Below, one piece after another: positions 42,806 to 52,716 of a DNA stretch of 64,000 nucleotides; positions within the stretch are counted from its first letter, which is position 1; each line of letters starts with the position of its first letter. The stretch is from Geitlerinema sp. PCC 9228 (GTDB taxonomy: Bacteria; Cyanobacteriota; Cyanobacteriia; Cyanobacteriales; PCC-9228): the NCBI RefSeq assembly GCF_001870905.1, contig NZ_LNDC01000095.1, positions 1-64,000 on the forward strand, given 5' to 3'. The notes under the pieces are model-generated. The model was not told where the DNA came from, did not search any database, and was given only the letters and a program-made list of their open reading frames with translations. The translations under genes and the position numbers were made by a program.

Positions 42806-44242
42806 ATGGCGATTTGGAAAGTTCCGGAAAAGGCGTTTTTGTGGATTGGTGGGGTTTTTGGTGCGTTGTTGGTCTTGCTAACGCCACCGTTTCAGGTTCC
42901 CGATGAGTACCAGCATTTTTATCGCGCTTACCAACTTAGCGAGGGGCAGATACTAGCAGATTATCATGTGGGGGAATGTTCTGGCTATACGCGCGATCGC
43001 CAAGATATTCCCTGCAGCGGTGGCTATTTACCTAGGAGTTTGCTAGTTACGGTTCGGGAGGTTTCTCCTCCTAATCTCCGTGGTTCCGCACAGGTGAAAC
43101 AAAATCCCCAGGATATTTTGGCTTTGTTGGATTTGCCTTTGCAACCAAGCGATCGCGTGTTTGTTCGCTTCCAAGGGGCAGCTTTGTATTCGCCGGTGCC
43201 TTATTTGCCTCAAATTGTGGGGATTGCTGTGGGGAGAATTTTGGGTGCTTCTCCTCTAATTCTGTTTTATTTGGGGCGATTTTGCAATTTATTGGCGTGG
43301 TTGGGATTGGGATATTTGGCGATCGCGCGATCGCCGATTTTTGCTTGGCTTTTGGCTTTGCTTTTGTTAATGCCTATGTCGTTGTTTCAAGCGGCGTCTC
43401 TATCGGCGGATGCGGCGACCAATGGTTTGGTGTTTTTGTTAACGGCTACGTTTTTACAATACAGTTTGGCTAAGCCTAGCACAAGCGATCGCGATTTGTG
43501 GTTTTTGGGAATGTTGGTCTTGGCTTTACCGTTGGTGAAACCAGCGTATATTCCGTTGGTTTTGCTGTTTTTCTTAATTCCTGCTAGCCAAGTCAATCGC
43601 AATCCATCGAGCAATTCTCCACCCATTCCTTGGAGGTCTAAATATACTTTGGTTGGTGGGGGAATGGTGTTGGCAAGCGTACTAACAATGTTGGTATGGT
43701 CGTCTCTGGCTGGCGGCAATTACGGCAAAATTTATCCCAGCATTCGCCCCGAAGAACAAATTTTGTTTGTTTTGCAGCATCCCGTTGAATATGTGGGGAT
43801 TTTTTTGCAAACGTTGCAGACATTTGGTGGGAGTTATTTGGTGGAATTTGTGGGCAAGTTGGGATGGTTGGATACGGTGTTGCCTTGGGGAGTTACAATT
43901 TCCTATTGGGTGATTTTGTTGGTGGTGGCTTTAACCGATGGAAGTGAATCCACCGTCGCGATCGCTGGTTGGCAAAAATGGCTTTTGGGATGGGTATGGT
44001 TGGCAAGCAGTGGCTTAATTTTTACGTTGATTTATGCTGCAGGTAGTCCGGTGGGTGCCAACGTCATTGGTGGGGTTCAAGGTCGATATTTTATCGCGAT
44101 CGCACCGTTGTTGTTTTTGCTTTTTTACAACCGCAGGCTGCGTTTGCCGAGCCCACAATTTTCCACCGCTTTGGTATTTTACTTACTGGTTGTCCAAACC
44201 ATGACCATAGCCACTGTGGTTCGCCGATATTATTGGGGATAG
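42806..44242 (+). CDS. DUF2142 family polytopic membrane protein
   Basis: This 478-residue protein has about eleven membrane segments. The early motif FQVPDEYQHFYRAYQLSEG (residues 29-47) is the DUF2142 signature, with acidic residues placed like the catalytic Asp/Glu of GT-C glycosyltransferases. Members lie in polysaccharide and surface-glycan clusters, and their substrates are mostly unknown. It is the last gene of the plus-strand run that starts with the ABC exporter, 64 bases after the GT2 gene. It converges with the small gene at 44274, and no terminator hairpin is clear in the 31-base gap. Confidence 0.85.
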   Translation: MAIWKVPEKAFLWIGGVFGALLVLLTPPFQVPDEYQHFYRAYQLSEGQILADYHVGECSGYTRDRQDIPCSGGYLPRSLLVTVREVSPPNLRGSAQVKQNPQDILALLDLPLQPSDRVFVRFQGAALYSPVPYLPQIVGIAVGRILGASPLILFYLGRFCNLLAWLGLGYLAIARSPIFAWLLALLLLMPMSLFQAASLSADAATNGLVFLLTATFLQYSLAKPSTSDRDLWFLGMLVLALPLVKPAYIPLVLLFFLIPASQVNRNPSSNSPPIPWRSKYTLVGGGMVLASVLTMLVWSSLAGGNYGKIYPSIRPEEQILFVLQHPVEYVGIFLQTLQTFGGSYLVEFVGKLGWLDTVLPWGVTISYWVILLVVALTDGSESTVAIAGWQKWLLGWVWLASSGLIFTLIYAAGSPVGANVIGGVQGRYFIAIAPLLFLLFYNRRLRLPSPQFSTALVFYLLVVQTMTIATVVRRYYWG

Positions 44243-44273
44243 GGAAACCAACGAACTAGCTAACCAAGAGAAG

Positions 44274-44531
44274 TTACCATTTGAGAACCGCAGCTTCCGG
44301 TCCTTGTTCCCGGCGAATTTTGTTGTCTTTTTCAAACCAAGAAACAATTTGCTGGTGGGTGAGTTCTTCAATGGGAACCCCCGCGTCTTCGGCAATAATT
44401 TGCAAAAGTCGTTGCGAAGAAATGGTTAAGCGAGCTAAGAATTTTTCATGGCTGGATAAAAGAGAAGCATCCACATCAGCAGCTTCTTCGTAGGTTAAAA
44501 ATTGATTGGGCGTTTGTTGGTTTTCGGACAT
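44274..44531 (-). CDS. Small conserved cyanobacterial protein, unknown function
   Basis: This 85-residue soluble, helical protein has the conserved core TYEEAADVDASLLSSHEKF, ARLTISSQRLL, and WFEKDNKIRREQG near the end. Close relatives occur throughout cyanobacteria as hypothetical proteins. No metal site or catalytic motif is seen. It is transcribed towards the DUF2142 gene and divergent from the DUF1995 gene. Function is unknown. Confidence 0.82.
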   Translation of the reverse strand: MSENQQTPNQFLTYEEAADVDASLLSSHEKFLARLTISSQRLLQIIAEDAGVPIEELTHQQIVSWFEKDNKIRREQGPEAAVLKW

Positions 44532-44785
44532 TGTACTATCTCCAACCCGAGGGTTTGAATGGTTACCGTACTTTCATTATATTGATAGAAAAATAGCTGT
44601 GCCAAGCGATCGCGATTGAGCAAAAATCCCCATTCCCGATCCTTTTGAACGAGCCTTAAAAGAGAAAAAACTTATAGCTTGCTAGGATATCATAAAGAAA
44701 ATTAACCAGCAATGTTGGGATTTTGTGGAAATTACTGACGATCGGGATTATGATAGGAGGGTGACGAGATCGGACAGTGGTATTT

Positions 44786-45541
44786 ATGGCGAATCTTCCC
44801 ACGAGTTTGGACGAAGCGATCGCACAAGCTCAAACCGCAACCAAAGCAGCGGTAGAAGACGGTTACTCGCGGGTGCAAGTGGAATTGGTGTTCCCAGAAC
44901 TCAAAATCATGCCAGTCGCCCAAAAATTTCTACCCCTGTTTGAAGAATACGGCCGTCACCTCAAAATTATGTTTCCCGACACGGGGGCAGCAGCCCTCGC
45001 CAAGCGAGATTGGCAAGACTTGCCCTATCGCATCAGCGACTTAGGGTCGGAACGCAGTCCTGTTGATAGCCGAGTGGAAGCAGAAGATGCCGCCTACCTA
45101 CTAGTACAGCCGTCATCCGTGGAAGTCAAGCAAGTAGAAAAGCTGTGCGAACTAGCGGCAGACAAGTTGGTGGTGTTGCTCGCTCCCAACTTAGAAGATA
45201 TTGCCACTGTAGGCATTGGCTATGCCGGACGCCAACTGCGGGAACGCTTTCTCAGTACCCTACTGTCGTGTTACTATATCAAACCCATCTCCGGTGCAGC
45301 GATTTTCCGTTGCTATCCTTCGCCCTGGCAAGTTTGGCGAGAAACCGAAACCGATTACGAATTAATGGCAGAATATCCGGAAAAACCAACGGCAGACCAG
45401 TTGGAAGAACTGTTTGCTCCGACGGCAAGCACTTCCCAAAGCGATGCTAGCTCCCAGGGGGATTCTCCCTCCGGGCAAACTGGGAAACCGGCAGGGGTGT
45501 TCGGTCAGTTACAACGTTTTCTGAAAGCTTTAAAAAATTAA
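44786..45541 (+). CDS. DUF1995 family protein
   Basis: This 251-residue protein starts MANLPTSLDEAIAQAQTAT, the usual DUF1995 opening. Other family marks are VQVELVFPELKIMPVAQKF, the central LVQPSSVEVKQVEKLCE, and GAAIFRCYPSPWQVW. DUF1995 proteins are found in cyanobacteria and chloroplasts; the plant member LPA3 helps photosystem II assembly, but the bacterial role is unproven. The last 40 residues are a Ser/Gly-rich linker and a basic helix. The ATG at 44786 was preferred to the GTG at 44777. A strong AGGAGG at 44755-44760 lies too far from either start. Confidence 0.82.
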   Translation: MANLPTSLDEAIAQAQTATKAAVEDGYSRVQVELVFPELKIMPVAQKFLPLFEEYGRHLKIMFPDTGAAALAKRDWQDLPYRISDLGSERSPVDSRVEAEDAAYLLVQPSSVEVKQVEKLCELAADKLVVLLAPNLEDIATVGIGYAGRQLRERFLSTLLSCYYIKPISGAAIFRCYPSPWQVWRETETDYELMAEYPEKPTADQLEELFAPTASTSQSDASSQGDSPSGQTGKPAGVFGQLQRFLKALKN

Positions 45542-45817
45542 TCGACTTTTTCCGGTTGCCACCAATTTTTGACATCGTTTGGGGATTTTGACCTAAAAAA
45601 TCCTGCATACAATCTCCGTATTTTCCACAATATCTAAGCCAAACGAAGTATTCAAAGATCGACATTATGGCCGAGGTAGTTTCAGCACAATGGCCGACGC
45701 TTTTCTACGAGTGCTTGCGAAAAGATCGAGGGTAGGGGGGAAATCCTATTTCCCTGAGTGCAGGCGATTCCAGCCGAAAAAAAGCACTCGTACGCTAGTT
45801 TGCCTATTGTTTTTACT

Positions 45818-46579
45818 ATGAATTACCAAAAAAGACGACGCATCCTCATTGGGGACGTACACGGTCATTACGATGGACTGATGCAGTTGCTGGAAACCAT
45901 CGAGCTAGGCAGTGAAGACGAACTATATTTTCTTGGGGATTTGGTAGACCGGGGTCCCAACAGTGCCCAAGTGGTGGAATTTGTCAGACAAAATAACTAT
46001 CCCTGCGTTTTGGGCAACCACGAACAAATGTTTCTCGATGCCTTTGCCAGCGATTTTGCTCGCTCTCCAGCGTTGCCCACTTGGTTGTACGGTGGCGGTC
46101 ATGCCACCTTGGCGAGTTACAAAACCGTTCCCGATATCTGGCTGGTGCAGCACTTGCAATGGATGCAGGAGCTACCCGGTTATATTGATTTGGGAGATGT
46201 CTGGTTGGTGCATGCGGGGGTCGATCCCAACCTGCCTCTTGAAGAACAAACCAACGAACAATTTTGTTGGATTCGCGACGAATTTCACGCGGCTACGGAA
46301 CCGTACTTTGCCCACAAGCAAATTATTTTCGGGCATACCATTACCTATACCTTTGCCGGGGTGGAACCTGGCAAATTGGTTCGGGGACCCGGTTGGTTGG
46401 CAATCGATACTGGCGTTTACAGTCCGGTCAGTGGTTGGCTAACGGCTGTGGATATCGACAACAATTGGGTGTATCAGGTCAATGTTTTGCAACCAGAAAT
46501 TCGCCAGCTTCCCCTGTCGGAAGCTGTGGTGGAAATCCAACCACCTGAAGAATGTTTGTGGGAACGAGAGTTGGCTTGA
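45818..46579 (+). CDS. Metallophosphoesterase (PPP-type serine/threonine phosphatase-like)
   Basis: This 253-residue cytoplasmic phosphoesterase has the full metal-binding set: GDVHGHYDGL near residue 13, GDLVDRGPNS near 41, and GNHEQMF near 65, with later His residues in WLVHAGVD and IIFGHT. It resembles diadenosine tetraphosphatases (ApaH-like) and bacterial PPP phosphatases, and the substrate cannot be chosen between these. The ATG at 45818 was selected because the upstream extension is not conserved. It converges with minE, leaving a 26-base gap. Confidence 0.87.
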   Translation: MNYQKRRRILIGDVHGHYDGLMQLLETIELGSEDELYFLGDLVDRGPNSAQVVEFVRQNNYPCVLGNHEQMFLDAFASDFARSPALPTWLYGGGHATLASYKTVPDIWLVQHLQWMQELPGYIDLGDVWLVHAGVDPNLPLEEQTNEQFCWIRDEFHAATEPYFAHKQIIFGHTITYTFAGVEPGKLVRGPGWLAIDTGVYSPVSGWLTAVDIDNNWVYQVNVLQPEIRQLPLSEAVVEIQPPEECLWERELA

Positions 46580-46605
46580 GGCGATCGCGATTTCCCTATG
46601 ACTGG

Positions 46606-46905
46606 CTAGTCCTTGCCGTCTTCTTGTTCTTCTGCGGATTTGGGTTTGATGCGACGAATGGGCATATTGGCTGTTAAGGCGGTCGTACGGCGATCGCTTT
46701 GCAAGGAAAATTCCAACCCTTCCGCATCCACCTCCACATATCGCGATACGACCTCCAGAATTTCCTTTTGCAACGAATCTAGCATTTCCGGGGTTAAATC
46801 GCAGCGATCGTGAGCGATCACCAGCCGCAGTCGATCCTTAGCCGTATTGCGGCTGGTCTGCTCGTTAGAGCGGGAAAATAGTTTTTCAAACAGTTCGCTA
46901 AGCAT
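46606..46905 (-). CDS. minE: Cell division topological specificity factor MinE
   Basis: This 99-residue protein stimulates the MinD ATPase and sets up pole-to-pole oscillation, so that the FtsZ ring forms at midcell. The N-terminal membrane and MinD-binding segment is [31 protein letters not shown] (split here only by description), and the topological domain follows ([16 protein letters not shown]). The C-terminal tail is charged. It is the third gene of minC-minD-minE, the usual cyanobacterial order. Confidence 0.96.
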   Translation of the reverse strand: MLSELFEKLFSRSNEQTSRNTAKDRLRLVIAHDRCDLTPEMLDSLQKEILEVVSRYVEVDAEGLEFSLQSDRRTTALTANMPIRRIKPKSAEEQEDGKD

Positions 46906-47015
46906 GGCTTTCGCTTGGGAAGTAAGTTTTTACACAGAACCAGCCAGCGAGACCAAAAGTACGCAGCAAATGCATCGATCGCGTCATTCTGGCTGATGTT
47001 CGGTCTAGAAAATTT

Positions 47016-47825
47016 CTAGATAATCTTGGTCGATAGAAGTTTCCGCAGGCGAGAAAAAATATTTTCTGGGGGAGCGTGAAAATCGATAAATTCCACCTCC
47101 TCCCCTTCCAAACGACGAGCCACGTGTCCAATCGCCACCCCAGCGAGGGAAACCCCTTCATCAGTGAGCACCAGGGGTTCACCGCGGTTGGTGGAGACAA
47201 TCACCCGGTCGTCTTCAGGAATGACACCCAGCAAAGAAATGGCGAGAATTTCTTGGACATCCTGTACAGACATCATATCGTTGGCCTCGACCATAGATGG
47301 TTTGAGGCGGTTAAGGATGAGATGGGTATTTTTAATATCGTGAGCTTCCAACAAACCCACCACGCGATCGGCATCTCGCACGGCGGAAATTTCCGGAGTC
47401 GTGACCACAATCGCTTCCGTTGCCCCGGCAATGGCATTGTGAAAGCCTTGTTCGATCCCTGCCGGACAATCCACCAAAATATAATCGTATTTGCTGGCTA
47501 GCTCCTGCAAAATTGTCCGCATTTGTTCCGGCGAAATGGCATCTTTCATGCGATTTTGGGCCGCCGGTAGCAGCATTAAGTTGGGCTGTCGCTTGTCTTT
47601 CACCAAAGCCTGGTCCAGGCGACACTCCCCTGCGAGGACGTCAACCGCCGTGTATACAACGCGATTTTCCAATCCCAGCAACAAATCCAGGTTTCTCAAG
47701 CCAAAATCGGCATCCACCACCACGACTTTGCGATTGAGCTGTGCCAGAGCCATCCCCAAGTTGGCTGTGCAAGTGGTTTTGCCGACGCCTCCCTTTCCAG
47801 ATGTAATAACAATAATGCGACTCAT
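47016..47825 (-). CDS. minD: Septum site-determining ATPase MinD
   Basis: This 269-residue deviant Walker-type ATPase has KGGVGKTT at residues 11-18, VVVVDADFGLRNLDLL for switch I, and DCPAGIEQGF for switch II. The C-terminal amphipathic helix (NIFSRLRKLLSTKI) allows reversible membrane binding. It recruits MinC to block FtsZ assembly away from midcell and is displaced by MinE. The ATG at 47825 gives the conserved N-terminus MSRIIVITSGKGG; an in-frame start 6 codons earlier is unlikely. Confidence 0.97.
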   Translation of the reverse strand: MSRIIVITSGKGGVGKTTCTANLGMALAQLNRKVVVVDADFGLRNLDLLLGLENRVVYTAVDVLAGECRLDQALVKDKRQPNLMLLPAAQNRMKDAISPEQMRTILQELASKYDYILVDCPAGIEQGFHNAIAGATEAIVVTTPEISAVRDADRVVGLLEAHDIKNTHLILNRLKPSMVEANDMMSVQDVQEILAISLLGVIPEDDRVIVSTNRGEPLVLTDEGVSLAGVAIGHVARRLEGEEVEFIDFHAPPENIFSRLRKLLSTKII

Positions 47826-47992
47826 AGGTGTCTTTGCAATCAATAGCTGTGGGCGAAAGAAACATGGTTAGGCAGACACCCAACCAGGCAACAATAGAGC
47901 GTATGCTGGTGGCGTATATGCGGCCATCCTACGCTTCTATTTTCCCTAAATCCTCACATGCTTGGCGAGGGATTTTGCAGGGGGGAGCGAGT

Positions 47993-48841
47993 TTATTTGC
48001 TGCCGAGGGCTTTGCCAAAATCTCCAGCTTGGGCGAGGCGAATGCCACCATTGGTGATGTAAGCGACTTCGGGAACTAGCTGGGCTGGAGAATTTTCCGG
48101 TGCCCTAGCCACAAAATCCGCAATGCGAATTTGGGTGGGTTCCATTTTTAAGGCCATAATCCGGCATTTGGTGTTGCCTTCCAAGCCGGCGTGAGCGACA
48201 CCGCGGAGCCTTCCCCAAACCAAAATGTCACCAGCGGCAACGATGGAACCGCCAGGGTTGACATCGCCGAGCAAAATCACACTACCGCGATGGCGAATTT
48301 CTACCCCGGAACGTACGGTGGTTTGCAGGTAGAGGGGGTCATCGAGGGGCGGTAGATTTCCTTGGGGGGTGGTGGTGAGGTTGCCCGGCGGTGTTTGCTG
48401 TTCTACGGAATAGCCGGCACTGGCAGCGGCTACGGCGGTTTGTCGTCGGTTGGTGTATACTTTGCGGATGTAGAGCTGCTGTTGGCTCAAGGCAGTGGCG
48501 ATCGCTTGTAGTTGGGGCACGTCTAACAAGCGATCGCGGGTGTACAGATGCACGTCGGTGTTGGGCTGCCAGAAGCGATCGCCCCCTTGCAACCGCTGCC
48601 GAAACTGCTGCCAAATTTCGTTCCAGGTAGATGCCGATGCGGTTTGGAAGGTTTCATCTTCTTGCTGGGGTGGCAGCAACAACAGCAATTTATCCCCCTC
48701 GCTTTTAAAGTTTACCTGTAGGTAAGGAAAATGAGGGGCAGGGGTTTCAGATGAATTTTCGGAAACGGTGGTTTCTACAGGCGTAGAAGGCTCATCAGTC
48801 ATCTGCGGTCGAAGTAACAAATCAAAAAACTGGATCCGCAT
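47993..48841 (-). CDS. minC: Septum site-determining protein MinC
   Basis: This FtsZ inhibitor is up to 282 residues. The C-terminal half is a right-handed beta-helix that binds MinD: VRSGVEIRHRGSVILLGDV, GSIVAAGDILVWGRLRGVAHAG and ALKMEPTQIRIADFVAR. The N-terminal part is less conserved, with a Pro/Ser/Glu-rich leader. Two starts are possible (48841 and the Met 13 codons later at 48802), and neither has a convincing ribosome-binding site; the longer one is listed. It lies first in the minCDE operon. Confidence 0.93.
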   Translation of the reverse strand: MRIQFFDLLLRPQMTDEPSTPVETTVSENSSETPAPHFPYLQVNFKSEGDKLLLLLPPQQEDETFQTASASTWNEIWQQFRQRLQGGDRFWQPNTDVHLYTRDRLLDVPQLQAIATALSQQQLYIRKVYTNRRQTAVAAASAGYSVEQQTPPGNLTTTPQGNLPPLDDPLYLQTTVRSGVEIRHRGSVILLGDVNPGGSIVAAGDILVWGRLRGVAHAGLEGNTKCRIMALKMEPTQIRIADFVARAPENSPAQLVPEVAYITNGGIRLAQAGDFGKALGSK

Positions 48842-48871
48842 CCTACCATACCGAGGTGGTTGCGGATAGCG

Positions 48872-50191
48872 TTACGGTCGGAAACGACGGTGAACCGTGG
48901 CTAAGGCCCGTTCGTCGCCCACATTTCCCGGAAAAAGCACCACTGGCAGGTTGGGAAATTGGGGATGTTCTTGGGGGGTGCGTACCACCGAACAACCGGC
49001 TAAAATTTGACCGAGCAGGCGGGCAGAGGTTAGGTTCAACCCCTTACTCAGTACATCGTTGGAGGTAATGCCCCCTTTGCTAATTAAAAAGGCCAGATCG
49101 GAAGGCAATCCCCGCACGATATCCATCAGCAGCTGGGAGACCTTTTCACCAAACGCCAACCGCGTTGAGGCATCGGGAAATTTCAGTTCTTCGCGGCTGG
49201 TATAAATGACCGGGGTTTGGTTTTGTTGGTAGATTGGCTGTATCCGTTCTAGGGTTTGCTGTAGGAGTTCGTCGCGTTGCTGTTGGGTGTCTTCCAGTAG
49301 GTGAGAGACATCCACTTCCACCCCCTCTACGTCGGGTTCGGGCAACAGGTTTTCCAGTTGGGTGGTGGTTTTGCGGACGTGGGACCCCACCAAAACTGCT
49401 CCCGGGCGATCGCTGCGCACGTAACGAGCCATATTTTCCGCCGCCACCGGTTGTGCCCCTGGTTGGGCGAGGGAAGTCAGCCAGCTAGCGGCACTGCGAA
49501 ACAGAAATCGCTTCCCTTGCTGGGCAGCTTCTAACACATCTTCGGCAAATTTGTCAAGGTCTGCTTGGGTTTCGCCGTCTACCACACCGCACTGATTGCC
49601 CTGCATTTGCAGCAAGGTTTCCAAACAGCCGTTATAAATATCGGAACGGGTAAAACGCAACACCTCCCCGGCGCGGATGCTGCCTTGGGTCTTTTCTTCT
49701 ACGTAGTCGGGGAGATAGCTGTGGCTGTAACCAAAGACAGAATCTTGGGCAAATTCGGTTTCGTGAACTGGGGTTTCTACACCGTTGACCAGCAAGTAGT
49801 GGACGCTGTCGCGGGTAATGCGCCCCCCTTCAAAAAAAGCAGGCGTTAGGAAATGACCGTCAAACCCACCGAGTTCCTCTGCGATCGCATCGGTTTCGAT
49901 GGGATAGTGTCCCCGCAAGGTAGAATCGGAACGGCTGACAATCAGAAAATCGCTAATATTTTCTTGGGCGAGCGCGGTTTTCAAATTGCGGCAAACTTCC
50001 CGGGTAGTTTCCCTGGCCCGTTGGGGGGTCATCGCCCTGGTATTGGTTAAAACAAAGAAAATGGGCGCGCTATCCCGCAAGCCCAGAGTGAGGGTTTCCA
50101 CATCCCACCGCATCAGCAACAAACAGCTATGTACGGTCTGCGAGCCGGTGGGGTCGTCATCCAAGACAATAATTTTGGGTTGGTTAGCCAT
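48872..50191 (-). CDS. Four-carbon acid sugar kinase family protein (DUF1537)
   Basis: This 439-residue protein has the N-terminal motif IIVLDDDPTGSQTVH, a conserved RSDSTLRGHYPIE near 108, and the C-terminal nucleotide-binding region SKGGITSNDVLSKGL and FPGNVGDERAL. Known relatives phosphorylate D-threonate, erythronate or similar acid sugars; the exact sugar cannot be told, and the usual partner dehydrogenases are absent. The stop is 30 bases from the minC start, so it may be transcribed into the min operon. The ATG is standard. Confidence 0.88.
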   Translation of the reverse strand: MANQPKIIVLDDDPTGSQTVHSCLLLMRWDVETLTLGLRDSAPIFFVLTNTRAMTPQRARETTREVCRNLKTALAQENISDFLIVSRSDSTLRGHYPIETDAIAEELGGFDGHFLTPAFFEGGRITRDSVHYLLVNGVETPVHETEFAQDSVFGYSHSYLPDYVEEKTQGSIRAGEVLRFTRSDIYNGCLETLLQMQGNQCGVVDGETQADLDKFAEDVLEAAQQGKRFLFRSAASWLTSLAQPGAQPVAAENMARYVRSDRPGAVLVGSHVRKTTTQLENLLPEPDVEGVEVDVSHLLEDTQQQRDELLQQTLERIQPIYQQNQTPVIYTSREELKFPDASTRLAFGEKVSQLLMDIVRGLPSDLAFLISKGGITSNDVLSKGLNLTSARLLGQILAGCSVVRTPQEHPQFPNLPVVLFPGNVGDERALATVHRRFRP

Positions 50192-50194
50192 ATA

Positions 50195-50884
50195 TCAACT
50201 AGGTTGGTCTGTCTGCTTGAATATTTTATTATTTTGCAACGATCTGTCTGGAGGCAAACCAGTTTGGGAAGGCGGCAATTGGGAAAGAAATGGGAATTTG
50301 GCCAAACCAGCTCCCGTATGCCCGGTGAACAACCACACCATGGCGCGGATGCCGTCGCGAACCACTTTGAAGGTTGGTTCTTTTGTATCCCTGGTGGGCA
50401 CGGAAAGGGTGCGTACGGCAATGCCCCGACTGCCAAAGACAATTTCTGCCACCACCAACGCCCGCAGCATGTGAAAATCGGAGGTGACTAGGTAAATGCA
50501 GTCAATGTCCTGCCGCTGCAAATCGTCGACCAGGGTGGTGAAGTTGGTGACTGTATCCACCGCCCGATAGTCCAAATGCACGCGGTTTAAATCAATTCCC
50601 GCTTGCGAAAAGACCCAATGGGCATATTCGGGATTGCTGCCGGAGGAAACCCAAACATCTAAATTGGGTTCTCGTTGGGCTAAACTGGCGGCGTAGGCTT
50701 CCCGTTCTGGTGCTCCTCCTAAGACCAAGATGGCTTCTGGTGGCTGTAGCTGACTTTTGAGGTATCGATAGCCCCACCAGCCGCAGAAAAAAAGAATGGG
50801 GAGCAAACCAATGGAGCATTTGAATAGAAGCGATCGCTGCCTTTTGGTGGGCTGTCGATATACAGGTTTTGCGTTTACATCCAT
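50195..50884 (-). CDS. YdcF family (DUF218) membrane-anchored protein
   Basis: This 229-residue protein has one N-terminal membrane segment (about 19-40, LLFKCSIGLLPILFFCGWWG) and a periplasmic DUF218 domain: AILVLGGAPEREAYAA, VWVSSGSN, DYRAVDTVTNF, and YLVTSDFHMLRA. Relatives such as SanA and ElyC act at the envelope or in vancomycin resistance and cell wall steps, but the enzymatic role is unsettled. The ATG at 50884 was chosen. Its stop is 3 bases before the sugar-kinase start, so the two are probably co-transcribed. Confidence 0.87.
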   Translation of the reverse strand: MDVNAKPVYRQPTKRQRSLLFKCSIGLLPILFFCGWWGYRYLKSQLQPPEAILVLGGAPEREAYAASLAQREPNLDVWVSSGSNPEYAHWVFSQAGIDLNRVHLDYRAVDTVTNFTTLVDDLQRQDIDCIYLVTSDFHMLRALVVAEIVFGSRGIAVRTLSVPTRDTKEPTFKVVRDGIRAMVWLFTGHTGAGLAKFPFLSQLPPSQTGLPPDRSLQNNKIFKQTDQPS

Positions 50885-50992
50885 GTTTGGACAAGTTGTT
50901 GCTGGGCGATGCACTGAGGTGGCTCGCTAATGAAGTGTATCGCTATTTACGGCGTTTTGAACCACCAAATTGAAAAATTGGCAGCGAAAAAC

Positions 50993-51065
50993 GGGACTGG
51001 CTGGATTCGAACCAGCGACCTAGCGCTTAGGAGGCGCTTGCTCTATCCTGCTGAGCTACAGCCCC
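50993..51065 (-). tRNA. tRNA-Arg (anticodon CCT)
   Basis: Read on the minus strand, the 73-nt molecule begins GGGGCTG and ends CAGTCCC, giving a 7-bp acceptor stem with one G-T pair. The D-stem is GCTC/GAGC, the anticodon stem AGCGC/GCGCT, the loop CTCCTAA with anticodon CCT, and the T-arm GCTGG/CCAGC with TTCGAAT. The CCA end is not encoded. It reads AGG codons. The tocopherol cyclase stop is 13 bases upstream. Confidence 0.97.
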
Positions 51066-51078
51066 AGAACTGGATCCA

Positions 51079-52716
<1,638 letters not shown>

